64,000 nt of DNA, from NCBI RefSeq assembly GCF_028607085.1, contig NZ_CP117411.1:1922001-1986000 (forward strand). Direction: 5' to 3'. The stretch comes from Sphingomonas naphthae (GTDB taxonomy: Bacteria; Pseudomonadota; Alphaproteobacteria; Sphingomonadales; Sphingomonadaceae). The translations under genes and the position numbers were made by a program. Positions 52,217-61,695 of the stretch are shown here, one piece after another. The stretch's first letter is position 1. Each line of letters starts with the position of its first letter. Under the pieces are notes generated by a model. It was not told the DNA's origin, searched no databases, and worked only from the letters and a program-made list of their open reading frames with translations.

Positions 52217-53215
52217 ATGAGCGAACCTCGCATCCTCGTCCCCCCCGCGATCGATCCGCGCGCCTTCGCCGGCCGCGCCGACGGCGCCAACGTCCGCCTG
52301 GTCGGCGAGACGATGGGGACGATGTGGTCGCTCCTCGCCACCAGCAATGTCGCACCCGCCGTGATCGAGCGCGCGGTGGTCGCCGCCTGCGATGCGGTGA
52401 TCGCCGAGATGAGCCATTGGGTGGCCGGCTCCGAACTGTGCCGCTTCAACCGCCTGCCGCCGGGCGGCTGGGCGAGCCTGTCCTCGGGCTTCTTCCACGT
52501 CCTCACCGCCGGCATCGCGCTGGCGCACGACAGCGGCGGGGCGTTCGATCCCGGCGCGGGCGCGCTGGTCGCCGCCTGGGGTTTCGGCCCGGACGGCTCG
52601 CGCGCCGAGCCATCCCCGGCTGAAATCGTCATCGCCCGCGCCCGCAACGACGCGCGCCGCATCGAACTCGACCGCCACGCCCGCCGCGCGCGCCAGCCCG
52701 GCGGGCTGATGCTCGACCTGTCGGGCATCGCCAAGGGCCATGCCGTCGATCGCATCGGGCAGACGCTGGCGGGCCTCGGCATTCGCCACGCGCTGATCGA
52801 GGTGGGCGGCGAATTGCTCGGCCTCGGCGTCCAGCCGTCGGGCGAGCCCTGGTGGGTCGATGTCGAACAGCCGCCGGAGGCCGCGCTGCCGCCGACCCGC
52901 GTGGCGCTGTGCGGCCTCGCCATCGCCACCTCGGGCGATTATCGCCGCCGCCGCGAGGTGGACGGCCGCATCCTCAGCCACACGATCGATCCGCGCACCG
53001 GCCGGCCGATCGACAACCATGTCGCCTCGGTCACCGTCCTCCACGCGGAGGCGATGATGGCCGATGCCTATGCCACCGCGCTCACCGTCCTCGGCCCGAA
53101 GGACGGCCTCGCTCTGGCGGAGCGCCACGCGCTGGCCGCCGCCATCGTCGAGCGCACCCCCACCGGCTTCGTCGAGCATGTCTCGGTGGCGTGGAACGCG
53201 ATGGCCGAGGAATGA
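52217..53215 (+). CDS. apbE: FAD:protein FMN transferase (ApbE)
   Basis: 332 residues from ATG 52217 (MSEPRILVPPAIDPRAF); the frame also opens at 52142, but that extra 25 residues are proline-rich and unconserved. Conserved GETMGTMWS, SGFFHVLTAGIALAHDSGGAFDPGAG, MLDLSGIAKGHAVDRIG and HTIDPRTGRPIDNHVASVTV are intact. ApbE attaches FMN covalently to Thr/Ser of target proteins, usually exported flavoproteins. The downstream diflavin protein or a PepSY-type protein in this operon is a candidate target. No clear signal peptide is seen. Confidence 0.92.
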   Translation: MSEPRILVPPAIDPRAFAGRADGANVRLVGETMGTMWSLLATSNVAPAVIERAVVAACDAVIAEMSHWVAGSELCRFNRLPPGGWASLSSGFFHVLTAGIALAHDSGGAFDPGAGALVAAWGFGPDGSRAEPSPAEIVIARARNDARRIELDRHARRARQPGGLMLDLSGIAKGHAVDRIGQTLAGLGIRHALIEVGGELLGLGVQPSGEPWWVDVEQPPEAALPPTRVALCGLAIATSGDYRRRREVDGRILSHTIDPRTGRPIDNHVASVTVLHAEAMMADAYATALTVLGPKDGLALAERHALAAAIVERTPTGFVEHVSVAWNAMAEE

Positions 53216-54561
53216 CCAGCGATCCCCTCCGTCTTGCCGGCGCCGCCGCCGCGCTGCTGCTGTGGCTGGCGCTGTGCCTCGCGATCGCCTGGGTCCGCCG
53301 CCGCGCCGCCCGCGCCGAAAAGGGCGAGGCGGGCGCGCTCCTGATCGCCCACGCCAGCCAGACCGGCTTCGCCGCCGGCATCGCCCAGCGCACCGCCGAG
53401 GCCCTGCGCGACGCGGGTGTGCCGGTTCGCCTCGCCCCGCTCGGCAAGGTCGACGCGGCGATGCTCGGCGAGAGCCGGCAGGCTTTGTTCGTCGTCTCGA
53501 CCACCGGCGAGGGCGACGCCCCCGACGAAGCCTCGCGCTTCGTGCGCGGGGCGATGGCCGCGCCGGGCGGACTCGCCCATCTCGATTACGCCCTGCTGGC
53601 GCTCGGCGACCGCAGCTACGATCACTATTGCGGCTTCGGCCATGCGCTCGATCACTGGCTGCGCGAGAGCGGCGCCCGCCCCGCCACCGACCTGATCGAG
53701 GTGGACAATGGCGACCCCGCCGGCCTGCGCCAATGGCAGGAACGCCTTCGCCTGTTCGGCGCCGACGCCGACGCGGCCGACTGGCTGCCGCCCCGCTACG
53801 GCGCCTGGCGCCTCGCCGCCCGCACCCACCTCAACCCCGGCAGCCCCGGCGGCGAGGTCCATCTGATCCGGCTGGACCCACCTGCCGGCGAGGCCCCACT
53901 GTGGAGCGCGGGCGCCATCGCCGAAATCTACCCCGGCCCCTTCGCGCACGCCGCCGAGGGCGACCATGCCCACCGCGCTTACTCGATCGCCAGCCTGCCC
54001 GCCGACGGCGCGGTCGAACTGGTCGTGCGGCTGATGCACGATCCCGAAGGCCGCCCCGGCCTCGGCTCGGGCTGGCTGTGCCGCACCGCGCTGGCGGGCG
54101 AGCCGATCGCGCTGCGCCTGCGCGACAACCCCGCCTTCGCCGCGCCCGATCCCGATCGGCCGATGATCCTGATCGGCAACGGCACCGGCATCGCCGGGCT
54201 GCGCGCCCACCTGAAAGCCCGTCCGTTCGGCAGCGAGAATTGGCTGATCTTCGGCGAACGCCACGCCGCCACCGACAGCCTGTTCGCCGACGAACTCATC
54301 CACTGGACCCGCTCCGGCCACCTCGCGCGCCTCGACCGCGCCTTCTCCCGCGACGATCCCGCGCGGCCTTATGTCCAGCACCTTATCGCCCATCGCGCCG
54401 ATGCGGTGCGGGACTGGGTGGCCAACGGCGCGGCGATCTATGTATGCGGCAGCCTTGAGGGGATGGCCGCCGGCGTGGATGCCGCGCTGACCGACATCCT
54501 CGGCCGCGAGGCGCTGGAAACCCTGACGGACGAAACCCGCTACCGCCGCGACGTTTACTAG
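53212..54561 (+). CDS. Membrane-anchored diflavin reductase (sulfite-reductase flavoprotein-like)
   Basis: 449 residues from ATG 53212, overlapping the apbE stop (ATGA). One N-terminal membrane helix (LAGAAAALLLWLALCLAIAWV) precedes a flavodoxin-like domain (LLIAHASQTGFAAGIAQRTAEAL...VVSTTGEGDAPDEASRFVRG), then an FAD/NADP-reductase part (RAYSIAS, GLGSGWLCRTAL, LIGNGTGIAGLRAHLKAR, YVCGSLEGMAAGVDAAL). This is the CysJ/cytochrome P450 reductase layout, anchored in the membrane and shorter than CysJ. It probably transfers electrons from NADPH to the PepSY membrane protein. Last gene of the operon. Confidence 0.9.
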   Translation: MTSDPLRLAGAAAALLLWLALCLAIAWVRRRAARAEKGEAGALLIAHASQTGFAAGIAQRTAEALRDAGVPVRLAPLGKVDAAMLGESRQALFVVSTTGEGDAPDEASRFVRGAMAAPGGLAHLDYALLALGDRSYDHYCGFGHALDHWLRESGARPATDLIEVDNGDPAGLRQWQERLRLFGADADAADWLPPRYGAWRLAARTHLNPGSPGGEVHLIRLDPPAGEAPLWSAGAIAEIYPGPFAHAAEGDHAHRAYSIASLPADGAVELVVRLMHDPEGRPGLGSGWLCRTALAGEPIALRLRDNPAFAAPDPDRPMILIGNGTGIAGLRAHLKARPFGSENWLIFGERHAATDSLFADELIHWTRSGHLARLDRAFSRDDPARPYVQHLIAHRADAVRDWVANGAAIYVCGSLEGMAAGVDAALTDILGREALETLTDETRYRRDVY

Positions 54562-54579
54562 AGCAACGGAAGAGGCGCA

Positions 54580-54623
54580 CCGCCATTGCCCGATGTGCGA
54601 ACCGCATCATCGGGCAATGGCGG
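54580..54623. terminator. Bidirectional hairpin terminator between convergent operons
   Basis: A perfect 16-bp inverted repeat: CCGCCATTGCCCGATG (54580-54595) against CATCGGGCAATGGCGG (54608-54623), loop 12 bases. It lies 18 bases after the diflavin reductase stop and 9 bases after the gcvPB stop on the other strand, the right place for a two-way terminator. T-runs are poor. Confidence 0.8.
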
Positions 54624-54632
54624 GATCGCCGC

Positions 54633-56198
54633 TTACTCCGCCGCTTCGGCCACGGGCGGATCCTTGTAGACCAGCACGGGCTTGCGCGCGGCCAGCGTCT
54701 CGTCGAGGCGGCGGCGGGGGGCGTGGATGGGGGCGGCCTTGAGGGCCGGGTCGCCGGCTTTCGCTTTCTCCGCGAGGCTGCGCAGCGCGCCGATGAACTG
54801 GTCGAGCGCGGCCTTGCTCTCGGTCTCGGTCGGCTCGATCAGCATCGAGCCGTGGACCACCAGCGGGAAATACATCGTCATCGGGTGATAGCCCTCGTCG
54901 ATGAGACCCTTGGCGATATCGAGCGTGGTGAAGCCCTCGGCCAGCCCCTCATCCGAGAAGAGCGCCTCGTGCATGCACGGGCCAGAGGGGCCGAAGGGCG
55001 CATCCAGCACGTCGTCCAGCGAGCGCAGGACGTAATTGGCGTTGAGGACGGCATCCTCCGCCACCTGGCGCAGCCCGTCCGCGCCATGGCTCAGCATGTA
55101 GCTGGCGGCGCGGGTAAACATGCCCATCTGGCCGTGGAAAGCGACCATGCGGCCGAAGGTGGAGGCATGATGCTCTTCGGCATTTTCCTCCTCGACCAGC
55201 AGATATTGGCCGTCCTGCTTCTCGACGAAGGGCAAGGGCGCGAAGGGGGCGAGGGCTTCGGAGAAGACCACCGGCCCGGCGCCCGGCCCGCCGCCGCCGT
55301 GCGGCGTCGAGAAGGTCTTGTGCAGGTTGATGTGCATCGCATCGATGCCGAGGTCGCCCGGGCGGACCCGGCCGACGATGGCGTTGAAGTTCGCGCCGTC
55401 GCAATAGACCAGCCCGCCCGCCGCATGCACCGCCTCGCAGATCGCGATCATGTCGCGCTCGAAGAGCCCGCAGGTGTTGGGGTTGGTGATCATCACGCCG
55501 GCCACGTCCGGGCCGAGGCGCGCCTTGAGGGCCTCCAGATCGACCCGGCCCTCGGCGGTGGCGGGGATGTCCTCCACCGCATAGCCACAGAAGGCCGCCG
55601 TCGCCGGATTGGTGCCGTGCGCGCTTTCGGGGACGAGGATGACGCGGCGGGCGTCGCCGCGCGCCTCCAGCGCCGACCGGATCGCGAGCAGGCCGCACAA
55701 TTCGCCATGCGCGCCGGCCTTCGGGCTCATCGCCACCGCCTTCATGCCGGTGAGCTTCACCAGCCATTCGCCGACGAGATGGATGAGGGCATAGGCGCCC
55801 TGCACCGTATCCTGTGGCTGGAGCGGGTGGATATCGGCGAAGCCCGGCAGGCGCGCGATCTTCTCGTTGAGGCGCGGATTGTGCTTCATCGTGCACGAAC
55901 CGAGCGGGAAGAGGCCCAGATCGATCGCATAATTCTGGCGGCTGAGGCGGGTGTAGTGGCGCACCGTCTCGGGCTCGGTCAGGCCGGGCAGGCCGATCGG
56001 GCGGTTGCGCTCCAGCCCGCCGAGGCGCGAGGCGACCTTGGGCGGCTCGGCCAGATCGACGCCGGTGCGATCGCCGCCGATCTCGAACAGCAACGGCTCT
56101 TCCAGCATCAGCGCCTTGTTACCGGTGAAGGTGGGCGCGGAACCGCCGTCGTTCGCGGCGCTCATCTCGGGGCGCCATCCGCTCTGGTTGATGCTCAT
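54633..56198 (-). CDS. gcvPB: Glycine dehydrogenase (decarboxylating) subunit 2
   Basis: 521 residues. PLP-binding half of the split glycine decarboxylase (P protein). The PLP lysine lies in [54 protein letters not shown] and [16 protein letters not shown] are typical. It binds glycine and transfers the aminomethyl group to the lipoyl arm of GcvH. The ATG overlaps the gcvPA stop as ATGA. It is the last gene of gcvT-gcvH-gcvPA-gcvPB. Confidence 0.96.
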   Translation of the reverse strand: MSINQSGWRPEMSAANDGGSAPTFTGNKALMLEEPLLFEIGGDRTGVDLAEPPKVASRLGGLERNRPIGLPGLTEPETVRHYTRLSRQNYAIDLGLFPLGSCTMKHNPRLNEKIARLPGFADIHPLQPQDTVQGAYALIHLVGEWLVKLTGMKAVAMSPKAGAHGELCGLLAIRSALEARGDARRVILVPESAHGTNPATAAFCGYAVEDIPATAEGRVDLEALKARLGPDVAGVMITNPNTCGLFERDMIAICEAVHAAGGLVYCDGANFNAIVGRVRPGDLGIDAMHINLHKTFSTPHGGGGPGAGPVVFSEALAPFAPLPFVEKQDGQYLLVEEENAEEHHASTFGRMVAFHGQMGMFTRAASYMLSHGADGLRQVAEDAVLNANYVLRSLDDVLDAPFGPSGPCMHEALFSDEGLAEGFTTLDIAKGLIDEGYHPMTMYFPLVVHGSMLIEPTETESKAALDQFIGALRSLAEKAKAGDPALKAAPIHAPRRRLDETLAARKPVLVYKDPPVAEAAE

Positions 56199-57562
56199 GC
56201 CAGCGACTCCTCAAGGGCTTCGGCGAGTTCGTCGATATCGTCCTCGGTGCAGGTCTCGGTGACCGCCACCAGCAGCCCGTTCTCCAGCTCCGCCGCGCCC
56301 GGATAGAGGCGGCCGAGCGACACGCCGGCGAGGATGCCGTCATGCGCGAGCGTGCGGACGACGTCGCGGCTGGCGGTCGGCAGCTTCACCACGAATTCGT
56401 TGAAGAAGGCGCCGTTGACCACCTCGACGCCGGGCACCTTGCCCAGCCGGTCGGCGGCGGTGACCGCCGTGGCGTGGTTGAGCGTCGCCAATTCGCGCAG
56501 GCCGCGCTCGCCGAGCAGGCTCATGTGGATGGTGAAGGCGAGCGCGCAAAGCCCCGAGTTGGTGCAGATGTTCGACGTCGCCTTCTCGCGGCGGATATGC
56601 TGCTCGCGAGTGGAGAGCGTCAGCACGAAGCCGCGCTGGCCGGCAGCATCGACCGTCTCGCCGCACAGGCGCCCCGGCATCTGGCGCACATATTTGTCGC
56701 GCGTGGCGAACAGGCCGACGTAAGGCCCGCCGAATTGCAGGCCGACGCCGAGCGATTGCCCCTCGCCCACCACGATATCCGCGCCCATCTCGCCGGGTGA
56801 CCTGATCGCGCCCAGCGCGACCGGCTCGGTCACGACGACGATCAGCAGCGCGCCCTTGGCGTGGGCTGCGGCGGCCAGTTCGGAGAGATCGGCGACATGG
56901 CCGAGGATGTTGGGGTTCTGGACGACGACGCAGCTCGTCTCGCCGTCGATCGCACTCAGCAGCCGCGCCATGTCGTCGCCCGGCGCGCCGGGGGTGAGCG
57001 AGGGCAGCGCCGTATCGAGCGTGTCGCCGGTGAACTTCGCCATGGTCCGCGCGACCGAGACATAATGCGGATGCAGGCCCGCCGAGAGGATCGCCTTGCT
57101 CCGCCGGGTGATGCGCCGCGCCATGCCGATCGCCTCCCAGCAGGCGGTCGACCCGTCATACATCGAGGCGTTGGCGACGTCGCAGCCGAACAGGCGCGCC
57201 ACCTGCGTCTGGAATTCGAACAGCACCTGGAGCGTGCCCTGCGCGATTTCCGGCTGGTAGGGCGTGTAGCTCGTCAGGAACTCGCCGCGCTGGATGAGGT
57301 GATCGACCGAGGCGGGGATATGGTGGCGATAGGCCCCCGCCCCCAGGAAGAACGGCCCGTCGCCCGCGACGAGGTTCATCCCCGCCAGCTGCTTCAACTG
57401 CCGCTCGACCGACAGTTCGGAGGCATGATCGGGCAGGCCCCGCACCGGCCCGTCGAGCCGCGCGGCGGCGGGCACGTCGGCGAACAGATCGTCGATCGAG
57501 GCGGCGCCGATCGTGGCCAGCATGGCGCTGCGGTCGGCATCGGTAAGTGGCAGGTAACGCAT
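56195..57562 (-). CDS. gcvPA: Glycine dehydrogenase (decarboxylating) subunit 1
   Basis: 455 residues from ATG 57562 ([19 protein letters not shown]). N-terminal half of the P protein: [58 protein letters not shown] and [19 protein letters not shown]. It forms the alpha2beta2 enzyme with GcvPB. The upstream frame to 57595 lacks conservation. A small hairpin lies in the 61-base gap to gcvH; stop overlaps the gcvPB start. Confidence 0.96.
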   Translation of the reverse strand: MRYLPLTDADRSAMLATIGAASIDDLFADVPAAARLDGPVRGLPDHASELSVERQLKQLAGMNLVAGDGPFFLGAGAYRHHIPASVDHLIQRGEFLTSYTPYQPEIAQGTLQVLFEFQTQVARLFGCDVANASMYDGSTACWEAIGMARRITRRSKAILSAGLHPHYVSVARTMAKFTGDTLDTALPSLTPGAPGDDMARLLSAIDGETSCVVVQNPNILGHVADLSELAAAAHAKGALLIVVVTEPVALGAIRSPGEMGADIVVGEGQSLGVGLQFGGPYVGLFATRDKYVRQMPGRLCGETVDAAGQRGFVLTLSTREQHIRREKATSNICTNSGLCALAFTIHMSLLGERGLRELATLNHATAVTAADRLGKVPGVEVVNGAFFNEFVVKLPTASRDVVRTLAHDGILAGVSLGRLYPGAAELENGLLVAVTETCTEDDIDELAEALEESLA

Positions 57563-57594
57563 CGCGCGGAAGTCCCCCGGAAGATGGTGGCCCA

Positions 57595-57611
57595 CCCCGG
57601 CACCGCCGGGG
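57595..57611. promoter_or_regulatory. Small hairpin in the gcvH-gcvPA gap
   Basis: CCCCGGC-ACC-GCCGGGG is a perfect 7-bp stem with a 3-base loop. It could stabilise the mRNA end or tune the excess of GcvH over GcvP. There is no U-run, so a full stop is unlikely. Confidence 0.5.
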
Positions 57612-57623
57612 CAGGCATCAGGA

Positions 57624-58007
57624 TCAGAGCGTCTCGACGAACGCCTTGTAGCCGGCCTCGTCCATCAGCCCGTCCAGCTCGGACGTGTCGCTGAGGGTCA
57701 GCTTGAAGAACCAGCCGTCGCTGTCGGGCGCTGTGTTGACAAGCGAGGGATCGGCTTCGAGCGCGGCATTGCCCTCGATCACGGTGCCCGAGACCGGCGC
57801 ATAGACGTCCGACGCGGCCTTCACCGATTCGACGACGGCGGCTTCCTTGCCCTTTTCCAGCACGGCACCGGCGGGCGGCACCTCGACGAACACCACGTCA
57901 CCCAGCTGCGCCTGCGCGTAATCGGTGATGCCGACCGTCGCGACCGTATCCTCTATCGTGGAATTGACGCTGATCCACTCGTGATCCTTGGTGTAATAAT
58001 AGGTCAT
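57624..58007 (-). CDS. gcvH: Glycine cleavage system H protein
   Basis: 127 residues. Lipoyl-carrying shuttle of the glycine cleavage system. The lipoylated lysine is Lys63 in [19 protein letters not shown], within [17 protein letters not shown]; the C-terminal [14 protein letters not shown] is typical. The ATG at 58007 overlaps the gcvT stop (ATGA). Confidence 0.97.
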   Translation of the reverse strand: MTYYYTKDHEWISVNSTIEDTVATVGITDYAQAQLGDVVFVEVPPAGAVLEKGKEAAVVESVKAASDVYAPVSGTVIEGNAALEADPSLVNTAPDSDGWFFKLTLSDTSELDGLMDEAGYKAFVETL

Positions 58008-59146
58008 GCGGGCTTTCCTTCGCGGACGTAGCGGTGGGGGGTGAAGGGCATGGGGGCGACCGTGGCGTCGAGCATCCGCCCGCGCACGTCGATCTGGAGT
58101 GTGGTGCCGGGTGCGGCATGTTCGGCCGAAACGTAAGCCATGGCGATCGGCACCTGGAGCGACGGGCTGAACCCGCCCGAGGTGAGCGCGCCGACCCGCT
58201 CGCCGCCGGCATAGACGTCGGCGCCCTCGCGCGCGGGCTGGCGGCCCGAGAGGATCAGGCCGACCCGCTTGCGCGGCGCACCACCGCGCAGCTGCGCGAC
58301 GATCGTGTCGGCGCCGGGGAAGCCGCCTTCCTCGCGGCGGCGCTTCGGGATGGCGAAGCCGAGGCCCGCCATCGCCGGATTGGTCTCGGGATCGAGATCG
58401 TGACCGTAGAGCGGCAGGCCCGCCTCCAGCCGCAGCGAATCGCGCGCGCCGAGACCGATGGGCTTCACACCGGACTGGCCGGCGATCAGGCTGGCGAGGC
58501 GATCGGCGGCGTCGGCGGGCAGCGAAATCTCGCACCCGTCCTCGCCGGTATAGCCCGATCGGCTGATCCAGACGGGCACGCCGTCGATCTCGAACGCGCC
58601 CGCCGTCATGAAGACGAGGCTGGCGACGCCCGGCGCGAGATGCTCCAGCGCCTCGACCGCCTTCGGCCCCTGGAGGGCCAGCAACGCCTGATCCTCCATA
58701 TGGTTGAGCGTGATTTCGTCGGGCAGCAGATCGCGCAGATGGGCGATATCGTCCCACTTGGTCGCGCCGTTGACGACGAGATAATAGCTGCCGTCGTCGC
58801 GCGCCGTCACCATCAGATCGTCGAGGATGCCGCCGGCTTCGTCGAGCAGCAGCGAATAGCGCATCCGGCCGGGCTTGAGCCCCGCGATATCGCCGGGGAG
58901 CAGCTTTTCCAGCTCAGCGGCGGCATCGGGGCCGGAGACGATGAGCTGGCCCATGTGGCTGACATCGAACAGGCCGGCGCTCTCGCGGGTCCACAGATGC
59001 TCGGCCATGATCCCGTCGTACTGGATCGGCATCCAGTAGCCGGCGAATTCGACCATGCGGGCGCCGCGATCGCGGTGCCACTGGTCGAGCGGCAGGGTGC
59101 CGGTGGCCTCGGGATCGATGTCGTCTGGGGTGATAGGCTCGCTCAA
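58004..59146 (-). CDS. gcvT: Glycine cleavage system aminomethyltransferase (T protein)
   Basis: 380 residues. Transfers the methylene group from the lipoyl arm to tetrahydrofolate and releases ammonia. [61 protein letters not shown], and [21 protein letters not shown] are family marks. It is the first gene of the gcv operon, 65 bases downstream of the glycine riboswitch. Confidence 0.96.
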   Translation of the reverse strand: MSEPITPDDIDPEATGTLPLDQWHRDRGARMVEFAGYWMPIQYDGIMAEHLWTRESAGLFDVSHMGQLIVSGPDAAAELEKLLPGDIAGLKPGRMRYSLLLDEAGGILDDLMVTARDDGSYYLVVNGATKWDDIAHLRDLLPDEITLNHMEDQALLALQGPKAVEALEHLAPGVASLVFMTAGAFEIDGVPVWISRSGYTGEDGCEISLPADAADRLASLIAGQSGVKPIGLGARDSLRLEAGLPLYGHDLDPETNPAMAGLGFAIPKRRREEGGFPGADTIVAQLRGGAPRKRVGLILSGRQPAREGADVYAGGERVGALTSGGFSPSLQVPIAMAYVSAEHAAPGTTLQIDVRGRMLDATVAPMPFTPHRYVREGKPA

Positions 59147-59211
59147 TCGAAGCTCCTGACAATCACGGGAACAGCGGCGCCACGGGCGCGAAACGCACCC
59201 GAGCCGACACT

Positions 59212-59418
59212 GCCCCCTCTGTCACGGAACCTGAGAGTTTCCGACCATCTCCTTGGAACGGATGGCCTTACCCCTTCGGTGGGGCAGACGCAGATGCGCC
59301 GCCCGCTTTCCAGAGTATCGATCTGCCCGCGCGGTCCTTGGGGCCTGAGAGTTTCCGGGGCGGTTGCTCCTTCGGCGGAGGGCCGGGCTGAAAGCCCATC
59401 CCACGCTCTCCCGCGCGG
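59212..59418 (-). promoter_or_regulatory. Tandem glycine riboswitch upstream of gcvT
   Basis: On the minus strand, two aptamers follow each other. Aptamer 1 (about 59418-59310) has GCGGGAGAGCGTGGGA, GCCGAAGGAGCAACCGCCCC, GGAAACTCTCAGGCCCCAAG and GACCGCGCGGGCAG, ending CTCTGGAAAGCG. Aptamer 2 (about 59305-59212) has CCCCACCGAAGGGGTAAGGC, GGAAACTCTCAGGTTCCGTG, and ACAGAGGGGGCAGT. The core GGAAACTCTCAGG and CCGAAGG/GGGGTAA-type segments are conserved in both, the classic two-aptamer glycine switch. No intrinsic terminator is seen before gcvT, so control is probably by ribosome access or antitermination; glycine should turn the operon on. Confidence 0.94.
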
Positions 59419-59554
59419 CCAGCGACCGGTGTTGCCACCGGGCGTCGACGGGCGGCACTGTGGTGCGGCGGGTATCGGGAGTCAATTCGCGAAAGCGCGT
59501 GCCGGCGACGAGGCTGGGGATGACGACGGCGGGCCGCGACCCTATCTCAGCCCG

Positions 59555-60832
59555 ATGATCCTCGCCCTCGCCGCCCAAGCCGCCCTCGCCGCCACGCCCG
59601 CCCCCGCCGCGCCGACCCCGCCACCCCTGCCCGCGCCCTACGCCACGCCCTCGGTCGAGAAGCGATCGGTCACGGTCGGCTGGCCGGAAGGCGGCAGGCC
59701 GAAGGCGCCCGAGGGATTCGAGGTGCTGCCTTTCGCGACCGGCCTGTCCTCGCCGCGCCAGATGCTGGTGCTGGCCAATGGCGATGTGCTGGTGGCCGAG
59801 GCGCAGACGATCAAGAACGGCAAGACGAGCGCCAACCGCATCACCCTGCTGCGTGACGACAATCGCGACGGCAAGGCCGACCAGAGCTTCACCGTGGCCG
59901 AAAACATCCGCCAGCCCTTCGGCCTCGCGATCGTCGGCCCGGACCTGTGGATCGCCGCGACCGACGGTGTGCTGCGCGCGCCGTTCAAGCCGGGCGACAC
60001 GACGCTGGGCGGGCCGATCGAGCAGATTTTGGCGCTGCCGGCCGGCGGCTACAACAACCACTGGACCCGCAACCTGATCGCCAGCCCGGACGGCAAGACT
60101 GTCTATCTGACGATCGGATCGGCCAGCAACATCGCCGAACATGGCCCCGCCGAGGACCAGGGCCGCGCCGAAATCCGCGCGATCGACGTGGCGACCCGCA
60201 AGGCAACGCCCTTCGCCACCGGCCTGCGCAATCCGGTGGGGCTGGCGTTCGAGCCGACGAGCGGCGCGCTGTGGACGGCGGTGAACGAGCGCGACGGACT
60301 CGGCGACGAGCTGGTGCCCGATTATATCACCAGCGTGCGGGCGGGCGGCTTCTACGGCTGGCCCTACAGCTATTTCGGCAAGACGATCGACCCGAGGGTG
60401 AAGCAGGACAAGCCCGATCTGGTGGCCCGGGCGATCGTGCCTGATCTGGCGGTCGGCCCGCATGTGGCGGCGCTGGGCATCGCCTTCGCGCCGCAGGCCT
60501 GGCCGGCGGGCTGGACGCAGGGCGCGTTCGTGGCGCGACACGGATCGTGGAACCGCGCCAAATTCAGCGGTTACGACGTGGTGTTCGCGCCCTTCGCGAA
60601 CGGCAAGCCGACCGGCGAGATCAGGCCCTTCCTGACGGGCTTCGTATCCGACGAGGCGAAGTCCGAGGTGTTCGGCCGCCCGGTGAGCCTGGCGACGACC
60701 GCTACGGGCGCGCTGCTGCTGGCGGACGATGCCGGCAATGCGATCTGGCTGGTGCGGCCGGTGGCGGCGAAAGCGCCGGTCGCGGCACCGCCCACCGCTG
60801 CGCCCGTGAGCCCCAGCGGGCCGCCGCAATGA
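59555..60832 (+). CDS. Exported PQQ-dependent sugar dehydrogenase/sorbosone dehydrogenase-like protein
   Basis: 425 residues from ATG 59555 (MILALAAQAALAATP). A short, poorly charged signal segment and Pro-rich stretch (PAPAAPTPPPLPAP) precede a six-bladed beta-propeller: ATGLSSPRQMLVLANGDVLVAE, NIRQPFGLAIVGPDLWIAAT, GGYNNHWTRNLIASPDGKTVYLTIGSASN, TGLRNPVGLAFEPTSGALWTAVNERDGLGDELVPDYITS, GGFYGWPYSYFG and VARHGSWNRAKFSGYDVVF. This is the L-sorbosone/glucose dehydrogenase family; the substrate is unknown. The upstream frame overlaps the riboswitch and gcvT antisense and is not coding. Divergent from gcvT. Confidence 0.85.
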   Translation: MILALAAQAALAATPAPAAPTPPPLPAPYATPSVEKRSVTVGWPEGGRPKAPEGFEVLPFATGLSSPRQMLVLANGDVLVAEAQTIKNGKTSANRITLLRDDNRDGKADQSFTVAENIRQPFGLAIVGPDLWIAATDGVLRAPFKPGDTTLGGPIEQILALPAGGYNNHWTRNLIASPDGKTVYLTIGSASNIAEHGPAEDQGRAEIRAIDVATRKATPFATGLRNPVGLAFEPTSGALWTAVNERDGLGDELVPDYITSVRAGGFYGWPYSYFGKTIDPRVKQDKPDLVARAIVPDLAVGPHVAALGIAFAPQAWPAGWTQGAFVARHGSWNRAKFSGYDVVFAPFANGKPTGEIRPFLTGFVSDEAKSEVFGRPVSLATTATGALLLADDAGNAIWLVRPVAAKAPVAAPPTAAPVSPSGPPQ

Positions 60833-60897
60833 TCCAGCCGACTTGAATCCGTCACGCCACCGGCCCACAGATCGGCCGGCAGGCGTGTGGAGGCGGA

Positions 60898-61626
60898 ATG
60901 GCGACGATCGCGGTCTATAGCTCGAAGGGCGGGGTCGGGAAGACGAGCCTGTCGGTCAATCTCGCCTGGGCGTCGGCCACGCTTTCCAGCCGGCGCACCC
61001 TACTGTGGGATCTCGACGCGCAGGCCGCCGCCAGCTTCATCCTCGCGCCCGATCGCAAGCCGCGCGAGGATGCCGCCGACGTGATCGGCCGCGACACCGC
61101 GCCCGAGAAACTGATCGTACCGACCGCTATCCCCCGGCTAGACCTGCTGCCCGCCGACGCTTCGCTCCGCACGCTTGACGTGCTGTTCGCCGAGATCGGC
61201 GCTAAGAAGCGCGTGCAGAAGATCGGCGAGGTGCTGGCGCGCGATTATGATCGGATCGTGATCGATTGCCCGCCGGGGCTGGGCGTCACCGCCGAACAGG
61301 TCATCCGGGGCGCATCGCTGATCCTGCTGCCGATGATCCCCTCGGCGCTCGCGACCCGCGCGGCGGATGAACTGGTCGCCCACCTCGATGCGCGGCGCAA
61401 GGCGACGCCGCCGGTGATGCCGGTCTTCTCGATGGTCGATCGCCGCCGCCTCGCCCACCGCGACGCGCTGGTCGCGCACCCCGAGCGCCCGGCGATTCCG
61501 ATGGCGAGCGCCGTCGAGCAGATGGCCGACCGCCACGCCCCGCTGGGCGCCTACGCCCCCCGCTCCCCCGCGACGCAGGCGGTGGCGGCGCTGTGGCAGG
61601 ACGTCGAGCGCCGGCTGGCGGGTTGA
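60898..61626 (+). CDS. ParA-family ATPase
   Basis: 242 residues. Deviant Walker A KGGVGKT (10-16), WDLDAQAAAS, and the Walker B IVIDCPPGLG are intact. ParA-type ATPases position plasmids, chromosomes or protein complexes. There is no parB or parS beside it, and it is too small to carry an N-terminal HTH. GGAGGCG precedes the ATG. This looks like a solitary chromosomal ParA, which may place a protein cluster. Confidence 0.9.
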   Translation: MATIAVYSSKGGVGKTSLSVNLAWASATLSSRRTLLWDLDAQAAASFILAPDRKPREDAADVIGRDTAPEKLIVPTAIPRLDLLPADASLRTLDVLFAEIGAKKRVQKIGEVLARDYDRIVIDCPPGLGVTAEQVIRGASLILLPMIPSALATRAADELVAHLDARRKATPPVMPVFSMVDRRRLAHRDALVAHPERPAIPMASAVEQMADRHAPLGAYAPRSPATQAVAALWQDVERRLAG

Positions 61627-61695
61627 TCGCTCGACAAAGCGGCGCGCAGTCGCAACAAAGGCCAACCTTCCCCCCCCCCAAGGAGTGCGCCCGAT

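Noticed and set aside
58034-59554. Long N-terminal extension of the sorbosone dehydrogenase frame
   Set aside because: It is antisense to gcvT and the riboswitch. Conserved sequence starts after 59555.
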